Shown: positions 1-8,973, counted from the stretch's first letter. The stretch: 64,000 nt of DNA from Oscillospiraceae bacterium (GCA_024404875.1 JAKSPK010000008.1:1-64000), one strand, 5' to 3'. Made by a program: numbers and translations. Notes: generated by a model not told the origin, from the sequence alone.

Positions 1-171
1 GAAACGGCAGAGCCTGTGACGGAGGAAAAGCCGAAGCGTACCCGCACAAAGAAGGCGGAAACGGCAGAGCCTGCAGCGGAGGAAAAGCCGAAGCGTACCC
101 GCACAAAGAAGGCGGAAACGGCAGAGTCTGCGGCGGAGGAAAAGCCGAAGCGTTCCCGCAAAAAGAAAACA
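1..171 (+). repeat. 57-bp in-frame tandem repeat, three copies
   Basis: Copies lie at 1-57, 58-114 and 115-171. The first two differ at only a few bases; the third has drifted more (RTRTKK becomes RSRKKK). The period is a multiple of three, so copy number can change without a frameshift. More copies may lie upstream of the window. Confidence 0.9.
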
Positions 172-186
172 GATTCTGAAACTTAA
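1..186 (+). CDS. C-terminal tail of a truncated CDS with a charged tandem repeat
   Basis: The window opens inside a gene; frame 1 is open to a TAA at 184-186. The 61 visible residues are three 19-residue repeats rich in Glu, Lys, Arg, Thr and Ala (units begin ETAEP and contain EEKPKRTRTKK), followed by DSET. No catalytic domain is visible, so the product cannot be named from sequence. The gene ends 30 nt before glgC on the same strand and is probably in the same operon. A branching enzyme (glgB) with a charged C-terminal extension would fit that place, but this is inference from position only. Confidence 0.7.
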   Translation, partial: ETAEPVTEEKPKRTRTKKAETAEPAAEEKPKRTRTKKAETAESAAEEKPKRSRKKKTDSET

Positions 187-216
187 CGAAGCATCATTGA
201 AGGAGGCGTTAACCCT

Positions 217-1425
217 ATGAATACGAAAAAGGAAGTCGTAGCAATGTTGCTTGCAGGCGGTCAGGGAAGCCGACTGTATGCGCTGACACATGATATGGCA
301 AAGCCGGCAGTCCCGTTCGGCGGGAAGTACCGTCTGATCGATTTTCCGCTCTCAAACTGCACGAACTCCGGCATTGATACCGTCGGCGTTCTGACGCAGT
401 ATCAGCCGCTTGTGCTGAATGATTATATCGGAAACGGTCAGCCGTGGGATCTTGACAAGATGAACGGCGGCGTTCATGTTCTGCCGCCCTACGAGAGCAA
501 TTCCGGTGCATCGTGGTATGAAGGCACTGCAAATGCGATCTATCAGAATATCAGCTTCATCGAGCGCTATGATCCGGAATATGTCGTTGTTCTGGGCGGC
601 GACCATATCTACAAGATGGATTATTCCAAGATGGTCGAATATCACAAGCAGCAGAATGCCGATCTGACGATCGCCGTGCTGGATGTGCCGCGCTCCGAAG
701 CAACGCGCATGGGCATCATGATCTGTGATGACGAGATGCGCGTGACGGACTTTGTCGAAAAGCCTGCCGAGCCGAAATCGACGCTCGCTTCCATGGGCAT
801 CTATGTATTTACATGGTCAAAGCTCAAGAAGTATCTGATCGAAAATGAGAATGCCAATACAGGCTCAAAGGACTTCGGCAAAGACATCATCCCTGCGATG
901 CTTGCAAACGGCGAGCGGCTCTATGCCTATACATTCGAGGGCTACTGGAAGGATGTCGGTACGCTTGATTCGCTCTGGGATGCTAATATGGATTTGCTCG
1001 CGCCCGCAGAGCAGCTTAATCTCTACGACAAATCATGGCGCATTTATTCGCGTCACAGCAATTTCCCGCCGCAGTATATCGGCAAATCTGCCGAGATCGA
1101 AAACTCCATGATCACGGAAGGTTCCGTGATCGGCGGCAAGGTCGATTTCTCCGTCATCTTCGGCGGCGTGACCATTGAGGAGGGTGCAAAGGTGCAGTAC
1201 AGCGTCGTGATGCCGGGTACGGTCATCAAGGCGGGCGCCGTCGTTGAATATGCGATCGTCGGCGAGGACTGCGTCATTGAGCAGAATGCCCATGTCGGCA
1301 GAAGTCCGGAGGAGTATTCCGGCACCGACCGCGAAAACTGGGGCATTGCCGTGACAGGACACAGAATCACAGTCAGCGAGGGCATGAGCGTCGCGCCGAA
1401 GCAGATCCTCTCCGAGTCGATCTGA
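217..1425 (+). CDS. glgC: Glucose-1-phosphate adenylyltransferase, catalytic subunit GlgC
   Basis: Makes ADP-glucose from ATP and glucose-1-phosphate, the first committed step of glycogen synthesis. The 402 residues match the usual length. The nucleotide-binding loop AGGQGSRL is at residues 13-20, the catalytic-metal motif [10 protein letters not shown] begins at about 127, and the sugar-phosphate lysine of FVEKP is K182. The C-terminal third is a left-handed beta-helix with hexapeptide-like repeats. AAGGAGGCG lies just upstream of the ATG. It is followed 25 nt later by glgD, so the enzyme is probably a GlgC/GlgD hetero-oligomer, as known in Firmicutes. Confidence 0.97.
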   Translation: MNTKKEVVAMLLAGGQGSRLYALTHDMAKPAVPFGGKYRLIDFPLSNCTNSGIDTVGVLTQYQPLVLNDYIGNGQPWDLDKMNGGVHVLPPYESNSGASWYEGTANAIYQNISFIERYDPEYVVVLGGDHIYKMDYSKMVEYHKQQNADLTIAVLDVPRSEATRMGIMICDDEMRVTDFVEKPAEPKSTLASMGIYVFTWSKLKKYLIENENANTGSKDFGKDIIPAMLANGERLYAYTFEGYWKDVGTLDSLWDANMDLLAPAEQLNLYDKSWRIYSRHSNFPPQYIGKSAEIENSMITEGSVIGGKVDFSVIFGGVTIEEGAKVQYSVVMPGTVIKAGAVVEYAIVGEDCVIEQNAHVGRSPEEYSGTDRENWGIAVTGHRITVSEGMSVAPKQILSESI

Positions 1426-1450
1426 GCGCTGCTGAAACGGAGGTTTATCA

Positions 1451-2575
1451 ATGGGAATTAATCAGAATGTAATGGGACTGGTCTTCGCCAGTATCCATGA
1501 TGAAGTAATTTTCGATCTCACAAAGAACCGTACAATGGGCTCGGTGCCGTTCGGCGGCAGATACCGGCTGATCGACTTTCCTCTTTCTAATTTTGTGAAT
1601 TCCGGCATCACACAGGTCGGTGTCATCGCCAAAAGCAATTACGGTTCTCTGCTCGACCATGTCGGCTCCGGCAGAGAATGGGATCTTGCACGCAAAAAAG
1701 GCGGACTGCATCTGCTCCCGCCCTACAGCCACACGAGTTCGACTATCTATCACGGCAAGCTCGACGCGCTCGGCAATATCTGGAGTTTTGTGGAGCATGC
1801 CGCAGCGGAGTACATCGTTCTGACCGACTGCAATGTCGTTACGAATATTGATTTTCGTCCGGCGGTCAAGGCACATATCGAATCCGGCGCGGATATCACC
1901 GCAGTCTATGCAAAGGGCTATTACGACCAGTCGGCAGGCTCCTCTGCAACGATCTTCGGCATCGGCGGCGACGGCTTTGTCAATGATGTTATGATCAATC
2001 CGCCGATGACCGGCAACTGCAATCTTGGTCTCGATATGTATATCATGAGCAAGGATTTTCTGCGCCGTATCGTCAAGGAATCCATGAGCAGAAACCGTTT
2101 CAGTCTGCGCAGAGATATTCTGCTTGACAGAAGCGCAAATTATCGTATCCTCGCTTATGAACACGAGAAATACTTCTCGAAGATCGACTCGCTCGCAAGC
2201 TATTTCGCGGCGAATCTCGCACTGCTTGATACCGAAAAGCGTGATGCGATCTTCGCTAAAAATGCACCGATCTTAACCAAGACAAAGGATAATGCGCCTG
2301 TCCACTTCGGTCTGGAATCCAACATCAAGAATTCATTGATCGCGGACGGCTGCATCATTGAGGGCAAGGTCGAAAACTGTGTTCTGTTCCGCGGCGTGCG
2401 CATCGGCAAGGATTCTGTTGTCCGCGACAGCATCATTACGCAGGATACTGTCATCGGACAGAACTGCTCGATCCGCAATGTCATCACCGATAAGAATGTC
2501 TTCATCGCAGATGAGCGTCAGCTGACCGGCTCGGGCGGATATCCGCTGTTCATCAGCAAGGGCGCGGAGATCTAA
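1451..2575 (+). CDS. glgD: GlgD, regulatory subunit of ADP-glucose pyrophosphorylase
   Basis: 374 residues homologous to GlgC (shared [14 protein letters not shown] block near residue 35) but without the catalytic loops: where GlgC has GGQGSRL this protein reads through a region containing ASIHDEVIF, and the GGDH metal motif is replaced by LTDCN. That is the known signature of GlgD, which raises activity of the GlgC partner but has little of its own. CGGAGG precedes the ATG. Sits between glgC and glgA on one strand. Confidence 0.95.
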   Translation: MGINQNVMGLVFASIHDEVIFDLTKNRTMGSVPFGGRYRLIDFPLSNFVNSGITQVGVIAKSNYGSLLDHVGSGREWDLARKKGGLHLLPPYSHTSSTIYHGKLDALGNIWSFVEHAAAEYIVLTDCNVVTNIDFRPAVKAHIESGADITAVYAKGYYDQSAGSSATIFGIGGDGFVNDVMINPPMTGNCNLGLDMYIMSKDFLRRIVKESMSRNRFSLRRDILLDRSANYRILAYEHEKYFSKIDSLASYFAANLALLDTEKRDAIFAKNAPILTKTKDNAPVHFGLESNIKNSLIADGCIIEGKVENCVLFRGVRIGKDSVVRDSIITQDTVIGQNCSIRNVITDKNVFIADERQLTGSGGYPLFISKGAEI

Positions 2576-2667
2576 CGACAGCGGCTGCACGCATGTTTCC
2601 ATGACGGATCATCCACAGGAAACAGAGAATGTATGCGGAAAATGCTTTGAAAACGGAGGCACTATAT

Positions 2668-4101
2668 ATGAATATTTTATATGCAGCAAGTGAAGCAAGA
2701 CCCTATGTTGCATCGGGCGGCCTTGCCGATGTGGCGGGTGCGCTGCCGCTTGCGCTGAACAAGAAGGGGCATGACTGTCGTGTCGTGATCCCGCTCTACA
2801 AGTCCATCAGTGACGAGATGCGCAAGGGCATGACCTTCATCACCTCGATCACCGTTGATGTGGCATGGCGCAAGCAGTACTGCGGCATTTTCTCGGCCGT
2901 TCACAATGGTGTGACCTATTACTTCATTGACAATGAGTACTACTTCAAGCGCGACGGCATTTACGGCTTTTATGATGACTGCGAGCGCTTCGTATTCTTC
3001 AGCCGCGCAATTCTTGAAATGCTGCGTGTCATTGATTTCAAGCCGGCTGTCATCAACTGTAATGACTGGCAAACTGCGCTGACTCCGGTTTATTATCAGA
3101 TCTTCTACAAATATCAGGAGGGATTTGATAATATCCGCACGGTGTTCACGATCCACAATATCGCTTATCAGGGCAAATACGGCAGAGAAGTTCTGAATGA
3201 GCTGATGGGCATCCCGATGTATCATGCGAATCTGCTCGAGTATGACGGCAATGTCAACATGATGAAAGGCGCGATCGAAACAGCAGATAAAATCACGACT
3301 GTTTCGCCGAGCTATGCGTGGGAGATTCTCGATCCGTGGTATTCGCACGGTCTTGACCGCGCACTCGCAAATAAGCAGTATAAGCTGACCGGTTTCCTCA
3401 ACGGCATTGATGTCGAAAGCTATGATCCGGCGACGGATGATGCGCTTGGTGAGCCGTATGCACATTACAGCATCGCCGATGTGTCCGGCAAGGCACAGTG
3501 CAAGAAGGCACTTTGTGAGGAGCTGGGACTTCCCTATGATGATCAGCCGCTCATTGGCATCTGCACGCGGTTTGTTTCGCATAAGGGCATTGACCTCGTC
3601 CGCTATGTCTTTGAGGAGATGGTGCGTGACGGATTTCATTTCGCGATCCTCGGCAGCGGCGAGCGCGTCTATGAGGACTTCTTCAAGGAAATGGCATGGC
3701 GTTATCCCAAGGCCGTCAGTGTGACGCTTGGATTCTATCCGCAGCTTTCGCGTCGTATTTATGCCGGCTGTGATATGTTCCTGATGCCGTCGCAGAGTGA
3801 GCCCTGTGGTCTTGCACAGATGTATGCAATGCGCTACGGTACGATGCCGATCGTTCGCGAGACCGGCGGTCTGCGTGATTCCGTCAGAGATGCAGGCGAT
3901 GAAAACGGAACCGGCTTTACATTCAAGACCTATAATGCACATGATATGCTCGGTGCGTGTCTTCGTGCAAAGGGCGCATACGATAATAAGCCGTTCTGGA
4001 AGCAGCTTCAGCAGCAGGCGATGGCTGCCGATTTCAGCTGGGCACAATCCGCAGAGCTGTATCTTGGTCTTTACAAAGAACTGGAAAGCTGGAATCAGTA
4101 A
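2668..4101 (+). CDS. glgA: Glycogen synthase GlgA (GT5)
   Basis: Transfers glucose from ADP-glucose to the growing alpha-1,4-glucan. The start is the ATG at 2668, preceded by AACGGAGGC at 7 nt; a more upstream in-frame ATG (2629) lacks such a site. This gives 477 residues, the family norm. The N-terminal GT5 domain has ASGGLADV at 15-22 and the C-terminal GT-B domain has SQSEPCGL around E378. The lysine of the classical KXGGL motif (Lys15 in E. coli) is Ala15 here, which is unusual for ADP-glucose enzymes. Last gene of the glg cluster; a terminator follows. Confidence 0.95.
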   Translation: MNILYAASEARPYVASGGLADVAGALPLALNKKGHDCRVVIPLYKSISDEMRKGMTFITSITVDVAWRKQYCGIFSAVHNGVTYYFIDNEYYFKRDGIYGFYDDCERFVFFSRAILEMLRVIDFKPAVINCNDWQTALTPVYYQIFYKYQEGFDNIRTVFTIHNIAYQGKYGREVLNELMGIPMYHANLLEYDGNVNMMKGAIETADKITTVSPSYAWEILDPWYSHGLDRALANKQYKLTGFLNGIDVESYDPATDDALGEPYAHYSIADVSGKAQCKKALCEELGLPYDDQPLIGICTRFVSHKGIDLVRYVFEEMVRDGFHFAILGSGERVYEDFFKEMAWRYPKAVSVTLGFYPQLSRRIYAGCDMFLMPSQSEPCGLAQMYAMRYGTMPIVRETGGLRDSVRDAGDENGTGFTFKTYNAHDMLGACLRAKGAYDNKPFWKQLQQQAMAADFSWAQSAELYLGLYKELESWNQ

Positions 4102-4123
4102 ACGCAAAATATCAAAATATAAC

Positions 4124-4164
4124 AAAAGCGCGTTGGATTACAATCCGGCGCGCTTTCTTGTTGT
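4124..4164 (+). terminator. Intrinsic terminator after glgA
   Basis: Stem AAAGCGCG (4125-4132) pairs with CGCGCTTT (4149-4156), with further TTGGAT/ATCC pairing inside, then TCTTGTTGT. It lies 23 nt after the glgA stop. Confidence 0.8.
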
Positions 4165-4222
4165 ATCCGAAAACCCCCAGTTCAACTGGGGGTTCAAAAA
4201 GCTTTAGCTATGAAGAAAAAAG

Positions 4223-4282
4223 ACCTCCTGCGAGAGAATGAAGTTAAGGTCTGCCAACCTAACTAACAATATCGCAGGAGGT
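4223..4282 (+). promoter_or_regulatory. Hairpin sequestering the tnpA ribosome site
   Basis: ACCTCCTGCGA (4223-4233) is exactly complementary to TCGCAGGAGGT (4272-4282), which holds the AGGAGG ribosome site 6 nt before the ATG at 4289. Pairing would bury the site. RBS-sequestering leader hairpins are known to repress tnpA of IS200. The hairpin is intact although the gene is not. Confidence 0.7.
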
Positions 4283-4288
4283 ATCGTC

Positions 4289-4430
4289 ATGACAAGGGAC
4301 GACAGAAATAGTATAGCACATTTCAAGTGAAAATGCAAGTCAAGTACCATGTGGCATTTGCGATAAATCATCAGAGAATGGTGATATTCTATGAGAACAA
4401 TAAAGAATATCAGCAGAATTGTCCAGAAAG
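4289..4430 (+). pseudogene. IS200/IS605 TnpA remnant (frameshifted)
   Basis: From the ATG the frame reads MTRDDRNSIAHFK and stops at 4328-4330. This resembles the N-terminus of IS200-type TnpA, where NS(L/I)AH(T/F)K is followed by WNCKYH. In the next frame the homology continues as VKYHVAFAINHQRMVIFYE, matching the family's CKYHIVFAPKYRR.VIYG segment. So at least one frameshift follows codon 13. The HUH motif and catalytic Tyr region are absent. Non-functional; the 3' limit is approximate. Confidence 0.6.
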
Positions 4431-4479
4431 ATCCGAATGCAAATCCTGCATTTTATCAATGTTTTCTGCAAATAATGAA

Positions 4480-4508
4480 TTGATTCTCATGCAAATAACT
4501 GGTATGAT
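4480..4508 (+). promoter_or_regulatory. Candidate promoter of the GH43 gene
   Basis: TTGATT (4480-4485), 17-nt spacer, TATGAT (4503-4508). It sits about 60 nt before the GH43 start and just downstream of the IS remnant. Confidence 0.5.
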
Positions 4509-4572
4509 AAAAATGGGGCGAACTATGCTCCTGCAAAGAAATACCAAATTTATTTTTATGGGGGATTTCACA

Positions 4573-6957
4573 ATGAAAGGAAAGAAGCTTCTGGCAGCAG
4601 CGGCCGCTGCGGTCTGCTTCTGCTCTGCGGTCAGCTCCTTGCCGCAGACAGTTACGACCGAACACGCGTACGCAACCGAGACCATCTCCAATCCGTTCAT
4701 CCTCTCGGATGTTCCGGATGACGACATCATCCGCGTCGGCGACACCTATTACATGGTACATACAACCATGTTCTTTACGCCCGGTGTGCCGATCATGAAA
4801 TCCAAGGATCTGTTCTCATGGGAAATCTGCGGCTATGTCTATGACAAATACGCAGACGGTGCGAAGCAGAATCTCCAGAACGGCCAGCATGACTATGCGC
4901 ATGGTCAGTGGGCAACCTCGCTGCGCTATGCTGACGGAAAATTCTATGTCTTCTTCGGAAGCTACGGCACCGGCAATTCCTACATCTATTCTACCGACGA
5001 TATCGAGGGCGGCAACTGGAACCGCGTCGAGCTGCGCGGTATGTATCACGATGCTTCGATGCTCTTTGATACAGACGGCAGAAAGTACCTTGTCTACGGC
5101 GGCGGCGAGATCAAGATCAAGGAATTCAATGACACTATGACAGATTTCAAGGGCGGCGAGCGCACGCTCTTCAAAACGAATCTCTCCGGTCTGGCAGGCG
5201 AAGGTTCACATATCCACAAGATCGGCGATTACTATTATGTATTCATCATTGCATGGCCGAGCGGTCATCCGCGTACTGAATACTGCTGGCGCAGCAAGTC
5301 TCTGACCGGTCAGTGGGAAGGCAAGGTCGTGCTCGAATCCGGTCTCGGAAATTACGGCAGCGGTGTTGCACAGGGCGGCATCATCAGTACGCCGGATAAC
5401 AAATGGTACGGTCTGTTTTTCCAGGATCACGGTTCACTCGGCCGCGTTCCGGTGCTGGTTCCGTTTGTCTGGCAGAATGACTGGCCGGTCTTCGGTGAAA
5501 ACGGTAAGGCGCCGCTGACTCTGACTGTTCCGGATGGCTACAAGGGAACGACGCTTGCAAAGGATGACGATTTTGATTATTCCGAGAACAAGCTCGACTA
5601 TGTGTGGCAGTGGAATCACAATCCGGATAATACTGCATGGTCTGTGACCGACCGCCCGGGTTATCTGCGCCTGACAAACAAGTCAACGGCGAGCAATATC
5701 TTCTGGGCACGCAATACACTGACGATGCGCACGGAAGGCCCCGCCTGTTCCGGTACGGTCAAGCTGGATACTTCCGGCATGAAGCCCGGCGATCACGCAG
5801 GTCTGTCCGCATTCCAGTTCCATTTCGGTAATGTCGGTGTCTATCTCACCAATGATGGTACGAGAAAGATTTATGCTTCCAGAAACGGCGGCGGGTCCGA
5901 GGTTGTGGATGCAAATGACAAAAAGATTCAGGAAGTCAACATGGATGGTAAGGAGGTCTATCTCAAGATCGAATACCAGTTCAACAATGTTGACGGAAAT
6001 GGCTTTATTACCGGCGATGTCAACAAGGCCAACTTCTTCTATTCCTATGACGGCAGTAATTGGAATAAAATCGGCGATACGCTGAATATGGATTATAGCC
6101 TCAAGCTCTTTACCGGATACCGTAACGGTCTTTACAGCTATGGAACAACGAATACCGGCGGCTATGCGGATTTCGACAGCTTCGACTATGAACGCGCAGC
6201 CTGGAATGTTCCGCAGATCATTGAACCGGATGCGGACGGCTACTGGTTCCATTACACCTTTGAAAAGGGCGCAGAGGGCTTCAGCGGACGCGGCGGCGAA
6301 TCAGTTGCGACAACTTCTGCCGAGAAATTTGAGGGCGAAAAATCGCTTGCTGTAACCGGCAGAACTGCTGCATGGAACGGCGCCTCTCACAGCCTGAGCA
6401 ATACAGTCTGCAAGCCGGGCGAGACCTACAGCTTCAGCGTGAATGCAAAATACGATGAGGGCGAGGCGACCGATACCTTCCACTTTACGCTCTCCTACAA
6501 GGGTGCTGACGGCGAGGTGAAGTATGAGAAGATCGCGACAGAAACAGCCGTGAAGGGCGAATGGGTGCAGCTGAGCAATCAGGCGTTCAAGATCCCGTCG
6601 GATGCGTCCTCCATGAATATTTATGTGGAAACCGATGACAGCGATGTATCGTTCTATATCGACGATATGATCTGTGCGCCGGAGGGAACGGTGATCCCCG
6701 GTGCCGGAAAGCCGGAGCCGCCGGTCGAATACCTGCTCGGCGATGTCAACAGTGACGGCGTTATCAATGCGGCAGATATGGCACTTGCCAAGGCAATGGT
6801 GCTTGCAAATCAGTTCGGCAGCGTAAATGTCGATCAGAAGGATCCTGCATCGCTTGCAGCGGATGTTGACAGAAACAACCTCATCGATGCAGCGGACATC
6901 GCATGGTATCCGAAATATCTGACCGGACAGACTGCGAATTATCCTTCGGCACGGTGA
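4573..6957 (+). CDS. Secreted GH43 arabinofuranosidase/xylosidase with CBM22 and dockerin
   Basis: Probable cellulosomal hemicellulase removing arabinose or xylose from arabinoxylan. Start chosen at ATG 4573 (GGGGGA at 8 nt), which places a signal peptide (MKGKKLLAAAAAAVCF..., to about residue 34) at the N-terminus; the frame is open further upstream only through IS debris. Domains: GH43 five-bladed propeller about 36-325 (VPDDDIIRVGDTYYMVHTT holds the catalytic-base Asp region), a concanavalin-like beta-xylosidase C-terminal domain about 331-545, CBM22-like module about 553-705, and a dockerin at 721-794 with loops GDVNSDGVINAAD and ADVDRNNLIDAAD. Exact specificity cannot be read from sequence. 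The CBM22 resembles the second one in the xylanase at 23879. Confidence 0.92.
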   Translation: MKGKKLLAAAAAAVCFCSAVSSLPQTVTTEHAYATETISNPFILSDVPDDDIIRVGDTYYMVHTTMFFTPGVPIMKSKDLFSWEICGYVYDKYADGAKQNLQNGQHDYAHGQWATSLRYADGKFYVFFGSYGTGNSYIYSTDDIEGGNWNRVELRGMYHDASMLFDTDGRKYLVYGGGEIKIKEFNDTMTDFKGGERTLFKTNLSGLAGEGSHIHKIGDYYYVFIIAWPSGHPRTEYCWRSKSLTGQWEGKVVLESGLGNYGSGVAQGGIISTPDNKWYGLFFQDHGSLGRVPVLVPFVWQNDWPVFGENGKAPLTLTVPDGYKGTTLAKDDDFDYSENKLDYVWQWNHNPDNTAWSVTDRPGYLRLTNKSTASNIFWARNTLTMRTEGPACSGTVKLDTSGMKPGDHAGLSAFQFHFGNVGVYLTNDGTRKIYASRNGGGSEVVDANDKKIQEVNMDGKEVYLKIEYQFNNVDGNGFITGDVNKANFFYSYDGSNWNKIGDTLNMDYSLKLFTGYRNGLYSYGTTNTGGYADFDSFDYERAAWNVPQIIEPDADGYWFHYTFEKGAEGFSGRGGESVATTSAEKFEGEKSLAVTGRTAAWNGASHSLSNTVCKPGETYSFSVNAKYDEGEATDTFHFTLSYKGADGEVKYEKIATETAVKGEWVQLSNQAFKIPSDASSMNIYVETDDSDVSFYIDDMICAPEGTVIPGAGKPEPPVEYLLGDVNSDGVINAADMALAKAMVLANQFGSVNVDQKDPASLAADVDRNNLIDAADIAWYPKYLTGQTANYPSAR

Positions 6958-6986
6958 GAACAGGGCGAAATACATCAGGCAGAAAG

Positions 6987-7024
6987 AAAGCCGGAGCTGA
7001 TCTTGTGATCGGCTCCGGCTTTTG
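6987..7024 (+). terminator. Terminator after GH43 (probably bidirectional)
   Basis: AAAGCCGGAGC pairs with GCTCCGGCTTT, extended by TGATC/GATCG around a TTGT loop, then TTTT. The reverse complement ends in CTTTCTTTCT, so it could also serve the minus-strand HD-GYP gene. Confidence 0.85.
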
Positions 7025-7145
7025 GCTACTTGTTACGAACTGATGCTGCGATAACAGATGTTTCGCCATTATTGTATCTATGAATGCTGCAGCCTGATCC
7101 CCAATCTGAGATTCGTCAAGTGTTTCGGGAGATTCGGCTGTGGCA

Positions 7146-8459
7146 TTACTGTTTGATGTAGGGTGAATCGTTAATTGCTGTTCGCTGCCATGCATGGCTT
7201 TGGTAAAAATCTTCGAGGATTTCCGTATCAAGTTTGCCCTCTTCCGCCATGCGGCGCAGGATATTGAATGCGGCCTCCGGTTCCATCGGTCGTTTGTATG
7301 GGCGGTCTTCAGCGGTCAGTGCATCGTAAATATCAATGATCGTCAGGAGTCTGGTCTGCCACGGCAGCTCATCGCCGGAAAGATGATTGGGATAGCCGGA
7401 GCCATCGAGATATTCGTGATGCCCGCCCGCCCATACCGGGACATTCTTAACATCGTCGGCGAAGGCCATTTTGGAGAGCAGATCAGCGGTATGCTGCACA
7501 TGAGACTGCATGATAGCCCGTTCACCGTCTGTCAGCGTACCGGTACGGATCGTCAGTGCTTCCAGCGTATCCTCCTGCAAGAGCGGGACGATACCGTCCG
7601 GCGTGCGGCAGGGGAGGTCTGCGGTCTGCCGGATCTCCGCGATCGTTTCATCAGAAAGAAACGGCGCGTTGTTCCATTCAATGATTTTTTCACGAATGCA
7701 ATGCAGCGCATCAATGCGGCGCTCCGCCTCTGCTGCGTAAGCCGGATCCTTCAAAGCAGCGATCTGTTCACAAAGCTGCGCAACCTCGATCCGGTGCATC
7801 AGGGCATCTTTTTTGCTGCCGAGCCGGTCGTGCTTGTCCATGACGGAATGCGGGATAATCAGCTTGCCGATATCATGCAGCCAGACGCTCAGCAGAAACG
7901 GTCTGATGTCCTTTTGACTATGCGACCCGCGCTGCACACAGTACTGCATATAGCCCTTGGCATATTTCGCCATGCTTCGTGTATGGTTCGCATTATAAGA
8001 GGAGCGCTTGTCAATCGCCTCGACCATGACAAGCACGAAAGACTGCAGAAAGTCGGCAAGCCGAAGTGTGAGCTTCTTATTGTTCAGTGCCAGATTCATG
8101 ATATCTGTGATATCATGAATCAGTACAATCTCCGCAGATTCATCGGCGCTCATGCGCAGCAGGGAAGCAGTGATCGTCAGATATTTCAGCTTGCTGCCGG
8201 AAATGAATGGGATATTGCTCTGCGTTTTATTCTTGGTATATATGATTTCGATCAGCTTATCAAAAAAGGCATCGTTGTCCGGCTCATTTTCCATCAGCTC
8301 ATCAAGATATCTGCCCTGTATCTCTGAGATCGAGGAACCGAATACATCGGCAGCGGACTGATTGCAGAATGTGATGATGCCGTCTGAGCCTATGACGAGG
8401 ATCCCCTCCTTCATATCATCCGCCAGCGCAGACAGATAGCTGAGATTATGCTGTTCCAT
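7146..8459 (-). CDS. PAS / HD-GYP domain protein
   Basis: Likely cyclic-di-GMP phosphodiesterase or a related signalling hydrolase, cytoplasmic (no TM segments). A PAS domain occupies about residues 10-120 (ILVIGSDGIITFCNQSA). The HD half has metal ligands H159 (NANHT) and H195-D196 (LHDIGK). The HD-GYP signature is HHEYLDGSGYP at 347-357. About 90 extra residues lie between HDIGK and the GYP motif compared with classical HD-GYP proteins. ATP-binding kinase gene 8491-8898 lies 31 nt upstream on the same strand, suggesting co-transcription. Activity on c-di-GMP is inferred from motifs. Confidence 0.88.
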   Translation of the reverse strand: MEQHNLSYLSALADDMKEGILVIGSDGIITFCNQSAADVFGSSISEIQGRYLDELMENEPDNDAFFDKLIEIIYTKNKTQSNIPFISGSKLKYLTITASLLRMSADESAEIVLIHDITDIMNLALNNKKLTLRLADFLQSFVLVMVEAIDKRSSYNANHTRSMAKYAKGYMQYCVQRGSHSQKDIRPFLLSVWLHDIGKLIIPHSVMDKHDRLGSKKDALMHRIEVAQLCEQIAALKDPAYAAEAERRIDALHCIREKIIEWNNAPFLSDETIAEIRQTADLPCRTPDGIVPLLQEDTLEALTIRTGTLTDGERAIMQSHVQHTADLLSKMAFADDVKNVPVWAGGHHEYLDGSGYPNHLSGDELPWQTRLLTIIDIYDALTAEDRPYKRPMEPEAAFNILRRMAEEGKLDTEILEDFYQSHAWQRTAINDSPYIKQ

Positions 8460-8490
8460 GCCATCCTCCTGTCTGATCTGCAGCAGCAGA

Positions 8491-8898
8491 TCAGATATAT
8501 TTTTTCATCGTTAGGATATTTTGCCCGTCTGTATATTCGTAGAGCATTTCGTTGGTATTCTTCTTTGCGAGCAGAATGCCGAGCCCGCCGATGCTGCGTT
8601 CGGCAACGGGCAGCGAGATGTCTGGATCGCTTTGGGCGAGCGGATTAAAGGGAATGCCGCTGTCCGTGAAGACGAGCGTGAATACGGCGGGATCGCCGCT
8701 GATTTCTGCGCTGACGGTTACAGAGCCTGAGTCGGGGGCATAGGCGTAGCTTGCGACATTGATAAAGATCTCCTCAGCTGCAACCTGGATCTGGAGCAGT
8801 TTTGCCATCGGGCATCCTGCAGCTTCGAGGATCTCATCCAAAAAGGCCTGAACATCAGAAAGATGCTGGACAGTTGCATCAAGTGTTATCTTCGGCAT
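8491..8898 (-). CDS. RsbW/SpoIIAB-like anti-sigma-factor serine kinase (HATPase)
   Basis: 135 residues, the length of a single GHKL ATPase domain. N-box QVAAEEIFINVASYAY is near residue 40, then FTDSGIPFNP (G1 box) and GGLGILLAKK (G2 box). Family members phosphorylate an anti-sigma-factor antagonist or bind a sigma factor. No STAS antagonist, PP2C phosphatase or sigma gene is adjacent, so the target is unknown. First gene of a two-gene operon with the PAS/HD-GYP protein. The ribosome site (AGAGGGATC) is modest. Confidence 0.85.
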   Translation of the reverse strand: MPKITLDATVQHLSDVQAFLDEILEAAGCPMAKLLQIQVAAEEIFINVASYAYAPDSGSVTVSAEISGDPAVFTLVFTDSGIPFNPLAQSDPDISLPVAERSIGGLGILLAKKNTNEMLYEYTDGQNILTMKKYI

Positions 8899-8973
8899 CG
8901 TGGATCCCTCTTTTCTGATTCGTAGTCTTGTGCGGACGGCCTGCTGTCAGGGGAATCGTTCGCTTTACAATAT

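Larger units (their letters stand above)
4172..4446 (+). mobile_element. Decayed IS200/IS605-type element, left end
   Basis: A perfect 11-bp inverted repeat with a 1-nt loop (AACCCCCAGTT/AACTGGGGGTT, 4172-4194) resembles the subterminal hairpin of IS200/IS605 elements. It is followed by a leader hairpin and a broken tnpA start, the normal order in these elements. Only the left end and first part of the transposase can be recognised. The right end is not identifiable, so the 3' limit is approximate. The region is more AT-rich than its neighbours. Confidence 0.6.

Noticed and set aside
2677..4125. 482-residue frame opposite glgA
   Set aside because: It is the antisense shadow of a well-supported gene; the codon pattern belongs to glgA.
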